Part shown: piece by piece, positions 1 through 10,592 of the stretch
Layout: each line of letters starts with the position of its first letter
Position numbering within the stretch: position 1 is the first letter of the stretch
Assembly: GCA_032358255.1 (NCBI GenBank)
Contig: JAULBX010030041.1
Coordinates: 62,001-126,000 of the forward strand
DNA: 64,000 nucleotides
Direction of reading: 5' to 3'
Source: Heterotrichella gracilis
Taxonomy: Eukaryota > Sar > Xanthophyceae > Tribonematales > Xanthonemataceae
Program-made: the position numbers and the translations under genes
The notes under the pieces: generated by a model
The model's input: the letters and a program-made list of their open reading frames with translations, nothing else
Told to the model about the DNA's origin: nothing
The model's database searches: none

Positions 1-2657
1 TACCCTCCCCGTAAACTCCACCTCGGCCCTACTAGGGCATTCTCTTGCCGCGCCAAGGGGGGCGCGCTCGATGACCGCGGCAGGGGAGGAGGCGCACAGC
101 TGCGCCGCAGGGGGGGGGGGAGCCAAGGGGGGCAGGTCGAGCTTCAAGTCGCCCTTTACGCGGGCGGCGCTGGAGGACGGGGCGCATGCGGAGGTGGGTG
201 GTTAGGGTTTTGACTTTGGGGAGCAAAACCCTTGGGGTTGGTATCACCCTTCTTACTTATATACATGCGTTCCAGCGATACAGCCAGATTAGCAGTCTGT
301 CCCTCACAGACAGAGGCGCAATCTGTCTGTCCTACATGCCTTATATTAAAAACTCTAGCTTGTTTCATTGCAGCCTGCATGGATTACATGTATCAGAATG
401 TAGGGCATCAACCTGCCTCGATTTGCTTCCACCCACCCACCCATCCAAGTTGCTCCATGCCGCACCAACACCCCCACTCACCACAAACCCTCAACCCTCA
501 ACCCTAAAACCCACCCACCGCCCGCCACAGGCTGCCACCCATCCGGGCCACGCCGCTCCACACTCTGCCCCTGCCTTCTTGCCACCTGGCGCTCTACCAG
601 CCACCGCCACCGTGGCGGAGGAGTCAGGGGGGGAATCTGAGAGCAACCTGGAGGTGCTTGGGGGCCTGTCGGAAATGTCCGACATTGTGCGCAGCATCTA
701 CAAGGGGGTGCTTTCGGACCCGGAATTAAAGCCCTTTTTCGCTGGGGTGAACATGGCACACCTGCTGGCGAAGCAGGTGAGGGTGAACTGGAGTGATTGA
801 CAGTGGTGGCTGCAGAGATGTGACGGCAATTGTCCCCTCCTGCCCCTTTTCTCCAACCAAGGGTAATAACATAATAAACATAGACGAGGGCTGTTGATAC
901 TATCTCCAAGGGTAATAATCTGATAATAGGACCCTCCATTATCTTATTACCCTTGTTATCTCATTACCGTTGCTCATACCAACAAGTCCCCATTACCCCC
1001 CCTCTCAGACGCAGTTCATGGCGTTCCTGATCGAGGGGCCCGACTGCTACAAGGGCCGCAGCCTGGGTGCGGTGCACTGGCGCCTGGTCAAGCAGATGGG
1101 TCTGAACCGGGGGCACTGGAGGGGATTCGAGGGGCACATACGCGCTGCGCTGGTCAAGCACGCGGTGCCTGAGGTGGGTGAGGACAGGAGTATTACTATC
1201 TTATTACCCTTGGTGAGGGTGAGGATGAGGGGGAAAGGACAAGGGCGGTGTATGTGTGCGCTCATCGTACACCCCTGTGCACTACCAAATACCCTACATG
1301 ACAGGTCCAAAACCCCACTGCCTGTTAACCAAAACCCCGTCCCTAGGAACCCACCACCCCTACCACACACCACATGGAGACCACCAAAACCATGTCTACA
1401 ACCCTGCCAACCCCCATTCCCATTTTCACTCCCCAGGACCTCACCACCCGCATCATGGCGCACGTGGACACCACCAAAAAGGCCTTCCCAGAAGTCGAGG
1501 CCCCATCCCCACAAGACACCGGCAGCAACCACAGCGTCAGCGGAGGGGGTGGGGGGTCTGTGGTGCAGGCCATGGGTGGCCTATGGGCTGTTTCGGCTGT
1601 GGTGGAGACGCTCTACGAGACCATGCTGTCTGACCCGCGGATCGAAAGGTTCTTTGCAGGGGTGAACGTCAACAAGCTGATGCGCAAGCAGGTGCGTCAC
1701 GGTATTCGCGGTAAAATAATGCCAAATAATAAAGAAAATAATGAATAATAAGGGTGGTTGTCAACATGCTGATGCGCAAGCAGGTGCGCCACGGTTTTTG
1801 CAGTGAAAATGGCCAAATAAGGAACACTCCATGCATATCAGCGAAGTCTTTTCTAACCCCTTGCATGCCCCCCCCTCCAGATCCAATTAATGACCCTCAT
1901 TTTCGAGGGCCCCACCCCCTACAAGGAGAGGGACCTGGCCAAGTGGCACGAGCAAACTCTAAGCCTTAATTCCTACTGCTGTTTCACGCATGTCACTGAG
2001 CCATCCCCAAATCCCTCACCCTGTCCCGAAGCCATGCATATCAGCAAAGGCTTTCCTAAACCTTTGGCTGCCCCCTTCCAGATCCAGTTTATGACCTACA
2101 TTTTCGAGGGGCCCACCTCCTACAAGGGGAGGGACCTGGCCAAGGTGCATGAGCGCATGATCAGGGACCAGGGCCTGAACCGATCCCATTGGCGGGTCAT
2201 GGTTAGCCACATAGAGACTGCGCTGGCCCAGCACGGGGTGTCAGAGGTAAGGGTTAGGGTTTAGGGCGTGTCAGAGGTAAGGGTTTAGGGTTTGTCAGTG
2301 CCCTAGTCATGGACATCCTGGTCAAGGTCTATAATACAGTACTCTCCAGGCAAGGGAGCACTAGGCAATTTTGCCGATGGCTGCTGGGAACGCCTATGAC
2401 TGTATTTGTAACTGTGCAATGTAGCATGTTCTGCTGGTGATGTGCATTTCCTCCCCTTGTGCCCACACTCGCCCCCTCTTCAACCCTTAGGCTCAGATGC
2501 ATTTCCTCCCCCTGCGCCCACACGTGCATTCAATCCATTTCCACCCCTTGCGCTCACATGTGTTTCCCACCCCCTGCAGGAGCTCATTGCCCGGGTGCTG
2601 GCCAACGTGGAGACAACCAAGCACGTCTTCCCACCCGCGTCTTCAGAGGACGACTGA
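1..2657 (+). CDS. Two-domain truncated (2-on-2) hemoglobin, possibly 5' partial
   Basis: Exons 71-193, 531-776, 1009-1173, 1437-1691, 2082-2246 and 2580-2657 join in phase 0 into about 343 residues. Two group-1 truncated globin domains are visible, at about residues 84-197 and 222-340, linked by a Gly/Ser-rich spacer. Each has the B-helix motif ending in Tyr (residues 98 and 238), an FFAGV segment, a GP-x-x-Y-x-GR segment and a proximal His in the F helix (residues 146 and 286). The matching exons of the two domains are equally long (165 bp) and share the same phase, so the protein arose by internal duplication of three exons. Truncated hemoglobins bind heme and are linked to NO and O2 chemistry in algae. 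The ATG at 71 is the first in frame, but the frame stays open to the window edge, so the true start may lie upstream. The introns hold decayed copies of the exon edges. Confidence 0.93.
1667..2160 (+). repeat. Partial exon copies inside hemoglobin intron 4
   Basis: The last bases of exon 4 and its donor (about 1667-1711) recur at about 1757-1800. A copy of the 5' part of exon 5 with about 50 bp of its upstream intron lies at about 1832-1960, against the functional 2033-2160. The exon-5 copy keeps a CAG acceptor and encodes a FEGPTPYK-like segment, but it loses similarity before the conserved LNRSHW part, so it is probably skipped. Confidence 0.85.
2240..2295 (+). repeat. Duplicated exon end, donor and telomere-like repeat
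   Basis: The end of hemoglobin exon 5 with its donor and the following TTAGGGTTTAGGG sequence occurs twice in a row (about 2238-2265 and 2268-2295). The donor GTAAGGGTTAGG runs directly into plant telomere-type repeat. Confidence 0.85.
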
Positions 2658-4920
2658 GCGCGCAGCAGCACACACGCGTGGCCCACCCACACACCGACAC
2701 CGGTACATGGCATGCACACGCGCTGCCTCGCGGCGTGCTACCAAACCATACTGGCTTTGGGGCGTGGCGCGCACACGTCCTTCACCCTAAACAGCAACTG
2801 GCTTCTGGACACGGCGCGCACAAACCCTCATGCATAGGCCCCATGGCACTCTGAGGCAGGAGGGCGGATTTGCCTCGGGCGTGCGTGGGCGGGTGGGGCC
2901 GCTCCCTGCCAGGTGGGTTGATGATGTGCAGAATGGAGGGGATGGGCAGCTGATGAAACAAGGCTTTCCTTGATAGGTGGGAGGGAGGGGGTGAGGAAGG
3001 GGGTGTAGCTTCCGTTACCATGTACTGGTGCATGGTACAAGGGTTTCTAGTTGCTAAGGAATGGAGGGGGCCCACGGGGAGAGGGTGGGGGGGGGGGTAA
3101 GGAGATCCGTTTCAAACTGTGTTAATGATGGCAGATTGAGCGGAGATGGCAATGGTTGTTGGGTCAGCTCTTTCTCGGTTTTAAAGCTGTTGGACTATGT
3201 TCACTCAAGTTGGTTCATTTTTCGAGCACATTTATCAAGATTTTTGGGGTATTGTATTGTATACCTGCAATACAGATAGTTGTGGTGTGTACACTCTACA
3301 GATACTCAACAATAATCAGGGGACCCAGCCCCTGCATGCTCTCCGAGTGCAACAGTTCTGTGGCCCTTGATGTTGCATTTGCCACGGGAGTGGCATGGCT
3401 GCATCGGCCCTTGGAAGCTTCCTAGTCTGCTGTTTTCAGGCCGGCTCAGTCTCTTTTTTCCATCAAATTTTGCGGCATTGTCTGTAGGAGCGCACACTGC
3501 ACAATTATTCTTGCCCGCATTGTTGTTACTGTATTTAATCAATTTTACCCCCCATGTTTCTGCCTGTGGGCTTCACTCATGGCATAGCAGCAGTCTCAAT
3601 CTTGGTGTTTATTTCCCCCGAGTCACCAGGCCACAGATTTGGCAATCTTTGGGTCACACAGTCATGTGCATATATGCAGTCTTTTGAAGATGTCAGCCTG
3701 CAATAAGTGTAGATAAAAATCATTGGCTACCGCTGCAAGTACTATTGCAACAGACCTCAGACCTGGTGTGCGTCCAGCTAATCCCGTAGTGACTGCCATT
3801 GACTTTGCAAGTCTTGGGTACTATTAGCCCACAAAACCCTCACCGAGGGCACTACCGCCAGTGGTGTAAGTCACCTTGCAACCCCTATCCAACTTTAGGC
3901 AGACACGCAAATCTGTTGAGACTATTGTAGAGTTCCAAGTGCACCTTCCTGTTGGTTTTGCTGTCCTAGTGGCGTGGAAAACTTTAAATGCGTGCATGCA
4001 TCACTGAAAAGTGCATGCATGCATCCTGCTGTCAGGTATTGCTGTCCTGACAGTGAGCTCAACCCAGGCTCAACCGCCTTGAACTTCAGCTGCAAAATAA
4101 AAGGACAAACGGTAGTCGTAACAATATGGGGTGGTTGCGTGAGGCTTGCGTCCTGGCGTTGGGTATGGTCGGGGGTATGGTGGCGTTGAGTATGGGTATC
4201 GTGGAAGCGGGTTGGTTTCACTCAAGAGGCGCTGAGAATGTGGGCAAAGGCACACTTATGAGCTTAGATGCACATATGCGTGGTAAGCAGTGCTGAGTGC
4301 TGGGTTTTCCAGCTATGGTGCTGTGTACTGCAACGGATTGGAGAGGAGTGAACTTTTGCTCGTTCTGCTTGCATATACGAGGATTGTAGTTTCTTTTGCA
4401 GCAAGCGTGATGGCTTTGGTGTCTGTCTCAAACCCATTTGGAAGTGTATACGTTTGTGCCATGTTTGCGAATGACCCGTGTGTGTGTGCTACAAGTTGCT
4501 AACAATAGGAAGTGTCAGCAGACCCTCTGTTCATACCCACCACCCGCTTTCTGTTGTGCCTTGCAACCTGCAACCTGTCTTACCCCTGTTGTGTGCTGCA
4601 GCTCGCAAGTACGACTCGCAGATGACGGCAGACGGATTGGGGGACGCAACAGTCTTTTCCAAGTATTCCCTCGAAAATTGACGTGGAAAATATATGCAAG
4701 CATCTTCTGAGTCCCTACATCCGACGACCAAGTGCCTGCATTGCCGGCGTGATCAGGTCAGTGAGTACAAAGTTAACTCACGGCAATTCCAACGATATCA
4801 GCTGCCTTGCTTGTGGATACGTTGACACCCAATGTGAATGTGGTCACCAATTCGCACTGAAAGGTTCCCGTGAGCTTGAACAGCATGCCCCAATGGTTCT
4901 CTGCAGGTTACGGCCTCCCG
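2658..4920. other. Intergenic region, no gene recognised
   Basis: This stretch holds the hemoglobin 3' UTR and the upstream region of the F-box copy. The ORFs lack start context, homology or plausible splice partners. TGCATGCA-type palindromes occur near 4004-4024. A CTGCAG acceptor just before the ATG at 4921 suggests an untranslated upstream exon, as in the paralogue at 39008. Confidence 0.6.
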
Positions 4921-6235
4921 ATGGCCACCATCCACTCCCTCTCGTCCCCACTGCTCCAGAACATCTTGGCTAGGCTCCACCTGCCGTCCCAGGGCAGGGC
5001 CCAGGTGGTGTGCAAGGCCTGGAAGGAAGCACTGGACGTGCCCAGCGCTGCGTGGGACCACATCAGCTTGGAAAATGCGAACGCCAACCGGTGCCTGCTT
5101 GACTGTGGTGGGAAGCTGACTCAGACGTGCTTGCACCCTGGCTGACTCCACGATTGAAGGCAGCCAGAAGCCTTGCAGTGGAGCTGGACCTGGGTGATGA
5201 TCCCGAGCTGTTTGCGAGGCAACGGTGGGTGGCAATGTGGATAATGGCCAGCCTGTGACCCGAGCGCCTGAGGCGCCTCACCATACTTGAAAGCACCAGC
5301 GGGGGACATGGGGCAGCGGCTTTGAACTTCCTGCGCACTTTCACACGCTTGAGGAGCCTGGAGCTGAAGCTGCCTAGCCGTCTGGGGGACGTGCCCGTGC
5401 TCAGCAGCCTGACAGCACTGACCAGCCTGGTCCTGCGCACCGTCGCCCAGGGACCAATCGCCTTGCCAGCCTCACTCGCGCGGCTGCGTTTGTCGATGAT
5501 GGCGCCCGCAGGCAGCCATACCTAGGTGCAACAGCAGCTGCTCAGCATGGTGCACCTCCGGGCGTTGGAGTTGTCCACCTCGGCCGATGAACCCATGGTT
5601 GTAGACCTTTCCCTATGCGCCGCACTGCGGAGCCTGTGCCTAAAGGGAGGGCCCAGGGTCTCAATACCACCAGGCAGCCTGCCACCACAGCTGCATCTGC
5701 TGCGCATCCGGGGAGGCACAGTGGAGCTCGCCGGTGGCTGCCTGCCACCATCGCTGCACACGCTGGACATCCAGCACACCTCCGCATCAGCAGCCAGCGA
5801 GATGCTCCGCAGCCAGCACTGGCATGGCGACAGCATGCGGCTGGAGAAGCTGGCCTTCAAGCTGACATGCGCCAAGCAGTACGACCCCTTCATGGCTTCA
5901 CTCAATTCCTGCCTTCCCTGCGGCACCTGGAGGTGACGTTTGCTGATTACGGCCTCATTTTGGCTGAAGGCATGGAGCTGGTGGTGGTGACTCCCTACCT
6001 CTCCACCCTGCGTCACATTGCATGGACAGGCGTACACCCGGTGGATGTGCAGCTGTACATCTCTGCCAGTGAGTGGATCGTCATCGCCCTGAAGGCGCGC
6101 TCCCTGTGCCGCTGGAGGAGGCTGGAGGCAGGCGGGTTCAGGGCAGAGCTCGTGGAGGGCAAGGGTCTGTCATGGATGGACGTTGCATTCCAAGGGGATT
6201 TTGAGGCAGCCTGGCAGGCCGTGGAGGTAGATTAG
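4921..6235 (+). pseudogene. F-box/LRR-like gene copy, frame-disrupted
   Basis: The copy starts at ATG 4921 with an F-box-like segment (residues about 1-55, with VCKAWKEALDVPS and a following W) and continues into leucine-rich repeats. It is clearly paralogous to the gene at 39008: both start MATIHSL and share the VCKAWKEALDVPSA block. The frame is interrupted several times: a shift near 5105-5125, an in-frame TGA near 5257, a TAG near 5523 and another shift near 5905. Homology nevertheless continues to about 6235. F-box/LRR proteins usually recruit substrates to SCF ubiquitin ligases. No introns with credible splice sites would remove the breaks, so this is most likely a decayed copy. Sequencing error is a less likely explanation given four separate breaks. 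Confidence 0.75.
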
Positions 6236-7359
6236 TCATTAACAACCATTTAATGTGGTATGCAAACATATCTAGCGACCTTGCGCAGCATATTTTCAGG
6301 TAGCCATGACAGGCAAAAACTCATAGTTTGGATTGGCGTGTGCGGTGTTGTGATCATTGTGCCTTTCATCATGGCAGTGCCACATACTATGTAGTACAGT
6401 GCTTGACTAAGAGAGTGAAGCCGGTGACTTGCACGTGCTGCAGTGCACTGCATGCACCCTGTTGCTCTTGGGTATTATCGCATGACAACTGGTTGATGGG
6501 ACATTTTATTAGATCTAATATATTAGACAACAAATTACGAGAGTCTCTGAGAAAAATATCCAGGACCTCAAAGTTTGCAAGCGCATGCCGATAGTATGGT
6601 ATAATGCCCCTGTTCTTCTGTTGTGGCCACAGGCCATAGCATGTGGTCTCACTCCAATTATGACAATGCATATAATGTCATTTGGTGTCCCGCCATTGCA
6701 ATATAATAATTACAGCGCTGGTCTAATTCACGACATGCCGCAGCCCTCGGAGCCTTTGTCAACCAAGTTCTAAATCTTAGAACGCATTTCTGCATGAAAT
6801 ATGGGGGTGCAAAGCTGCACCCAATTCAGGCACACTTGGAGAAAGACATTGGTGCGAAACAGTGTGATTGCAGTACAAAAATGGATCATTGACAATGTGC
6901 AGTTGCAAGAGGAGACGACACCCACCCAAACAGGAGTGCCCCATGTGCATGGTCCTAACCAAGAATTACCAATAAAAATGCCCACAATGTGCACTGCGAG
7001 GCCGGACTAATTCAACGCCACCAGCGCCAAGTTTGACCCAGCAGTAGCGGGTGCCCCGCTGTTGTTATCTACAGTGGCAGCCGAGGATTGGCGCTGCATG
7101 CATCCTAAGAACCCTCTGAATTAAACATGGTAGCTGCTGTGCGCATCATGATCACGGCACTGCATGCACTGTAACGATATGAAGTGGACTGAGAGCTTGT
7201 AATAAATCCTGACGACCCAATAAACCTAACCAGTTGTGAATGCCCGAGGGGTGCACAACCTCTGACCGCTGGTTTAGGGGTCTATCTGGCAGGGTCGGGT
7301 GGGCCCCTGGGTGCCTGGGCTGGTAGGCACCCAGGGGCTGGTCACCAAACCTGATCCAC
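6236..7359. other. Intergenic region, no gene recognised
   Basis: AT-richer DNA between the F-box copy and the peroxiredoxin 3' end. No ORF with recognisable homology was seen. It contains the 3' UTRs of two genes converging on it. Confidence 0.6.
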
Positions 7360-9100
7360 TCAGTTGACCTTTGTGAAGTACTCCTTGCTGCCCGCCACCT
7401 CAGGCTTGATGGTTGCTGCGCCAGGGGTCCAGTTGGCGGGGCACACCTCGCCGTGCTCGTCGGTGAACTGCACAGCCACATGGCCGGTCAACATTTATGT
7501 ACCAATGGCGTGTTGACATACACTGTGGCAAGTCCATTTATTACCATCAATTTCTGTTATTATCAGTGTGGTTGTAAAATGGGAATGCACGACGAGGCCG
7601 CCAAAATTGGCGGCACCACCAATGGTAAGGTGCAACAAGCATGAGCAGATTCCTACAGTGCCAGAAAGCATATCGGGTAGTTTGGTTCAGGTTGTTCGGT
7701 GCATGGTAATACATACACAGGCCTGGAGGGAACGTGGACGCCAACCACCCAGCATTTTCCATAGGTGGCACTCAAGAGCAGCTTGTGGGAACACCGTGCA
7801 GGCACCCATTGATGGGTTTGCACACCCTTGAAAGCTTGCAGCAATCGCAGATTCTCATGCCCGCTGCAGCCCATTGGCACGTCGTGTAGGGTTTAGGGCC
7901 CAGGATTTAGGGTTTGCACACACCTTGAAGGCTTGCAGCAACCGCAGGGTCTCATCCACGCTGCGCCCCACTGGCAAGTCGTTCACGGTCTTCTGCCTCA
8001 AGGTGCCCTCGGGTGAGATGATGAACAGCCCACTGCAGAAGGAAAAAAGTGGGTCGTTCAGGCAGATCTGCAGTGCGGTGCTGTTTTTTTACTTTTGTGT
8101 CTGGCCATGAGCAACATAGAGGCATCCGTGAGGGGCAACACAGTGGCATGTGAGCAGGCCAACAGGGAAGGCGCAGCTGCAATGCTGTGTCCCTTTCAGT
8201 GCATCTGGTGAGGGTCAAGACACAGGCAATACACGGGATGAGGCCAACAGAAAAAGGCGTACCGCAGCGCCACGCCAGCATCGTCCCCGTCCTCAATCAG
8301 CACTTCATAGTCCTTGGAGATGGACTTGGTGATGTCTGACAGCAGTGGGTATGCCAGCCCACCAAGGCCGCCCTCCTTCCTCGAGGCGTTGACAAACGCC
8401 AAGTGGCAGAATGCGCTGTCCACGCTGACGCCAATCACCTGCACCGAAACAGGTTGGTTACCCTTGCAAAAGGGTGCACGGTGGCAAAGCAGACCTGGGC
8501 AGCTACCACTCACGAAACTGCTGAATTGGGACTACAATGTCATGGCAAAGGGCCCTGGCAAGCCGCTATGCCCAACCCCGCCCTGGACCTGGATCATACA
8601 CAGGCAGGACCTCATGACTAATAATGCACTTCTAGAAGCTGGGGAACGCTCCAAGAAACACCAACAACTGGGGTTGCGAAAAAGAGTCCATAGTAAGGTT
8701 CAATAAGCGTTATAGTCGCCGTCTTCAGCCTGGGAGGGGCCACAACAGGGCCTGCAAACGGTGTGGGTGGCTCCCAACCCACCTCCACATCGAGAGCCTT
8801 GAACTCCGCGATTCTGTCACTGAAGGCTATGATTTCTGTTGGACAGACGAATGTGAAGTCCAGAGGGTAGAAGAAGAGCACCACGTACTTCCCTGCACAC
8901 CACCACAAACCCTGGCTGAGTCTTTGCAACGTTGGAGATCTCGTGGTGCACGCAGCCATGTACTGGATGTGAACCTGCAAGCAGCTCAGATGCAACGCCA
9001 ACGCACCTTTGTAGTCTTCCAAAGAGATGTCCTTGAACTCCCCGTCCACCACTGCCGTGCCCTTGAAAGCTGGCGCTGGCTTTCCGATTGTGCAAGGCAT
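7360..9100 (-). CDS. Typical 2-Cys peroxiredoxin
   Basis: Exons (minus strand) 9100-9007, 8892-8783, 8438-8263, 8032-7924 and 7467-7360 join cleanly into 198 residues, the usual length of a cytosolic typical 2-Cys peroxiredoxin. The start has a strong GCCACCATG context and no targeting leader. The peroxidatic Cys is in FVCPTE (about residue 48) and the resolving Cys in GEVCPANW (about residue 172). A GGLG motif (about residues 91-94) and a C-terminal YF pair are present; in the family these mark enzymes that are easily hyperoxidised, as expected for a peroxide sensor. The enzyme reduces H2O2 and alkyl hydroperoxides using thioredoxin. It is divergent from the gene starting at 9481, with about 380 bp between. 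The intron before the last exon holds a decayed copy of the exon-4 end. Confidence 0.97.
7820..7925 (-). repeat. Copy of peroxiredoxin exon 4 end separated by telomere-like repeats
   Basis: About 65 bp at 7821-7885 repeats the 3' end of exon 4 and its donor (functional copy about 7917-7985), with scattered differences. Between them lies a short segment with two TTTAGGG units (about 7886-7915). The copy sits in the intron just downstream of the exon it resembles. Confidence 0.88.
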
Positions 9101-9480
9101 GGTGGCGACTTTTGATCTTGCACCACAGGAAGTGAATGGGACAGGATGTCTGCTTCAAGTGGTTCAGTGCACAAGCAATGCAAGTCTGTTGCGTTGAAGT
9201 TGGGCAAGCGAAGTGGGTTTGTGAGGTGCAGCAGCAGTGAACGGGTTTACGTAGGGACGTGAGGTCACCCTTTTGAGGCCAATCGTCGTTTGGCTGTTGT
9301 GCCTCCCTTGAATGAACTTTGCGGGACGAAAGCAAAGTGGGTTTGCGAGCTGAGTTGACGTGTGAACTCTTCCAGCCACTAACGCTGATATTTAGCACAT
9401 AGTGTAGACGTGTTTCGCCCACTTGAGAACACCAACATTGGATTTTGACGCTGCATGCATGCATTTTTGTTCCAGAATGC
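9101..9480. promoter_or_regulatory. Divergent promoter region, peroxiredoxin / OXLD1-like
   Basis: About 380 bp separate the start codons of two divergent genes. No TATA box or operator can be assigned with confidence. A TGCATGCATGCA tract lies near 9453-9465. Confidence 0.4.
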
Positions 9481-10239
9481 ATGCAGGCAGCTCCAAGCCC
9501 CATGCTTCCTACCTTGAATGCAGTGAAGCTGTTAGTACCCTTCTCCTCTAAACCCGGGGCATGCAAGCAGCTTTTCGTTGGGCTCGCGCACACCCAAGCA
9601 CGAGGCAAGGTGTTTGGCACCACCAGCGTCGCAAAAACCCTTGCAACAAGCAACGAAGCCTCTGACCAAACCTTACAACCCCACACAAGCAGTAGCAGGG
9701 TCGTGGATACAAACTTGCCCCAGACGCCTGCAGTGACAGCTCCAACAAGCCAAGTGTTGAGGACCAGCAAGGTCGTGAACACCAATGTGCCATCCAACAC
9801 TAAGCCCACAGAACCTCAGTCTGAAGACTGCTGCCAGGTAGGCAAGTCCGTCTTTGGAGCAGGCTCACTGCTACCTTGCTAGGATGTTCAGGTCTCTCGG
9901 GTATACCGCCTTACTATTTCAAGGCATCTTGATGGGTTAGTGGAAGTTTTGAACTGGCAAAGGACAGTTTGATGTGGGCGACACCCCTAGTTCTCAGCCG
10001 AAGGACCAGACCCGTGTGCGTCAGCATTTTGTGTGCCCTGTTGTCTCAGCTATATGTGTGGTCCATTTGGCGTGAGCTGTCTATGCCCCTTGCAGCGAGG
10101 CTGTGCCAACTGCGTATGGGATGTGTACTGGAGGGACCTCAAGGCGTATGAGAACGAGGTGGCACGCAAAAAGGGGGTTGCTCCCAAGCTAGACCCCTTT
10201 GAAGAGCTGGAGCGCAGACTGGAGGGCCGGAAAACCTGA
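9481..10239 (+). CDS. Oxidoreductase-like (OXLD1-type) domain protein
   Basis: Exons 9481-9837 and 10096-10239 join in phase 0 into about 166 residues. The splice creates DCCQRGCANCVWDVYW, followed by a WRDLKAYE segment: the Cys-rich signature of the oxidoreductase-like N-terminal domain (OXLD1 family), which in animals is mitochondrial. The N-terminal 100 residues are Ser/Thr/Val-rich, low in acidic residues and look like an organelle-targeting leader. They contain an imprecise repeat (SRVVDTNLPQ and SKVVNTNVPS). ATG 9481 is the first in-frame ATG; 9502 is an alternative start. The molecular activity of the family is not established. Confidence 0.85.
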
Positions 10240-10592
10240 TCTAGGGGGGTAGTGGGCTGGTGTGCGTCGGATACACATGCAACTACAGCCCAGGCTGGTT
10301 GTTTTCAAGTTTGCCAACCACGGCAGCATTACACTAGCTTTCTTTTCCCTTCTGCATAGTACTGTCAAAATAAGAATCGCAAAGACAAGTTGTATTGGGG
10401 TTATTGGGCACTGCCGCATTTGTTGACTGTCAAGCACACCTTCACCAGCTGCACTGGTCGTGCATTCACAATAGGATGCACCGATCCTGCATGCTTGGCA
10501 TCATGCGCAGCATCTTTGGTGACACAACTCGTTATGTACCATAGCAGCAAGGACAGCATTGTTAAATCATTTGCAAGCACACGGGGACCCGG
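10240..10592. other. Convergent 3' region
   Basis: About 350 bp between the stop codons of the OXLD1-like (+) and BIN4-like (-) genes. Only 3' UTR sequence is expected here. Confidence 0.5.

Noticed and set aside
1881-2080. Possible extra hemoglobin exon (1881-1960)
   Set aside because: It matches only the first half of the true exon and then diverges; the downstream copy at 2082 is complete and in phase.
4921-6235. Alternative genetic code explaining in-frame TGA and TAG in the F-box copy
   Set aside because: Frameshifts are also present, and other genes in the window use TAA, TAG and TGA as ordinary stops.
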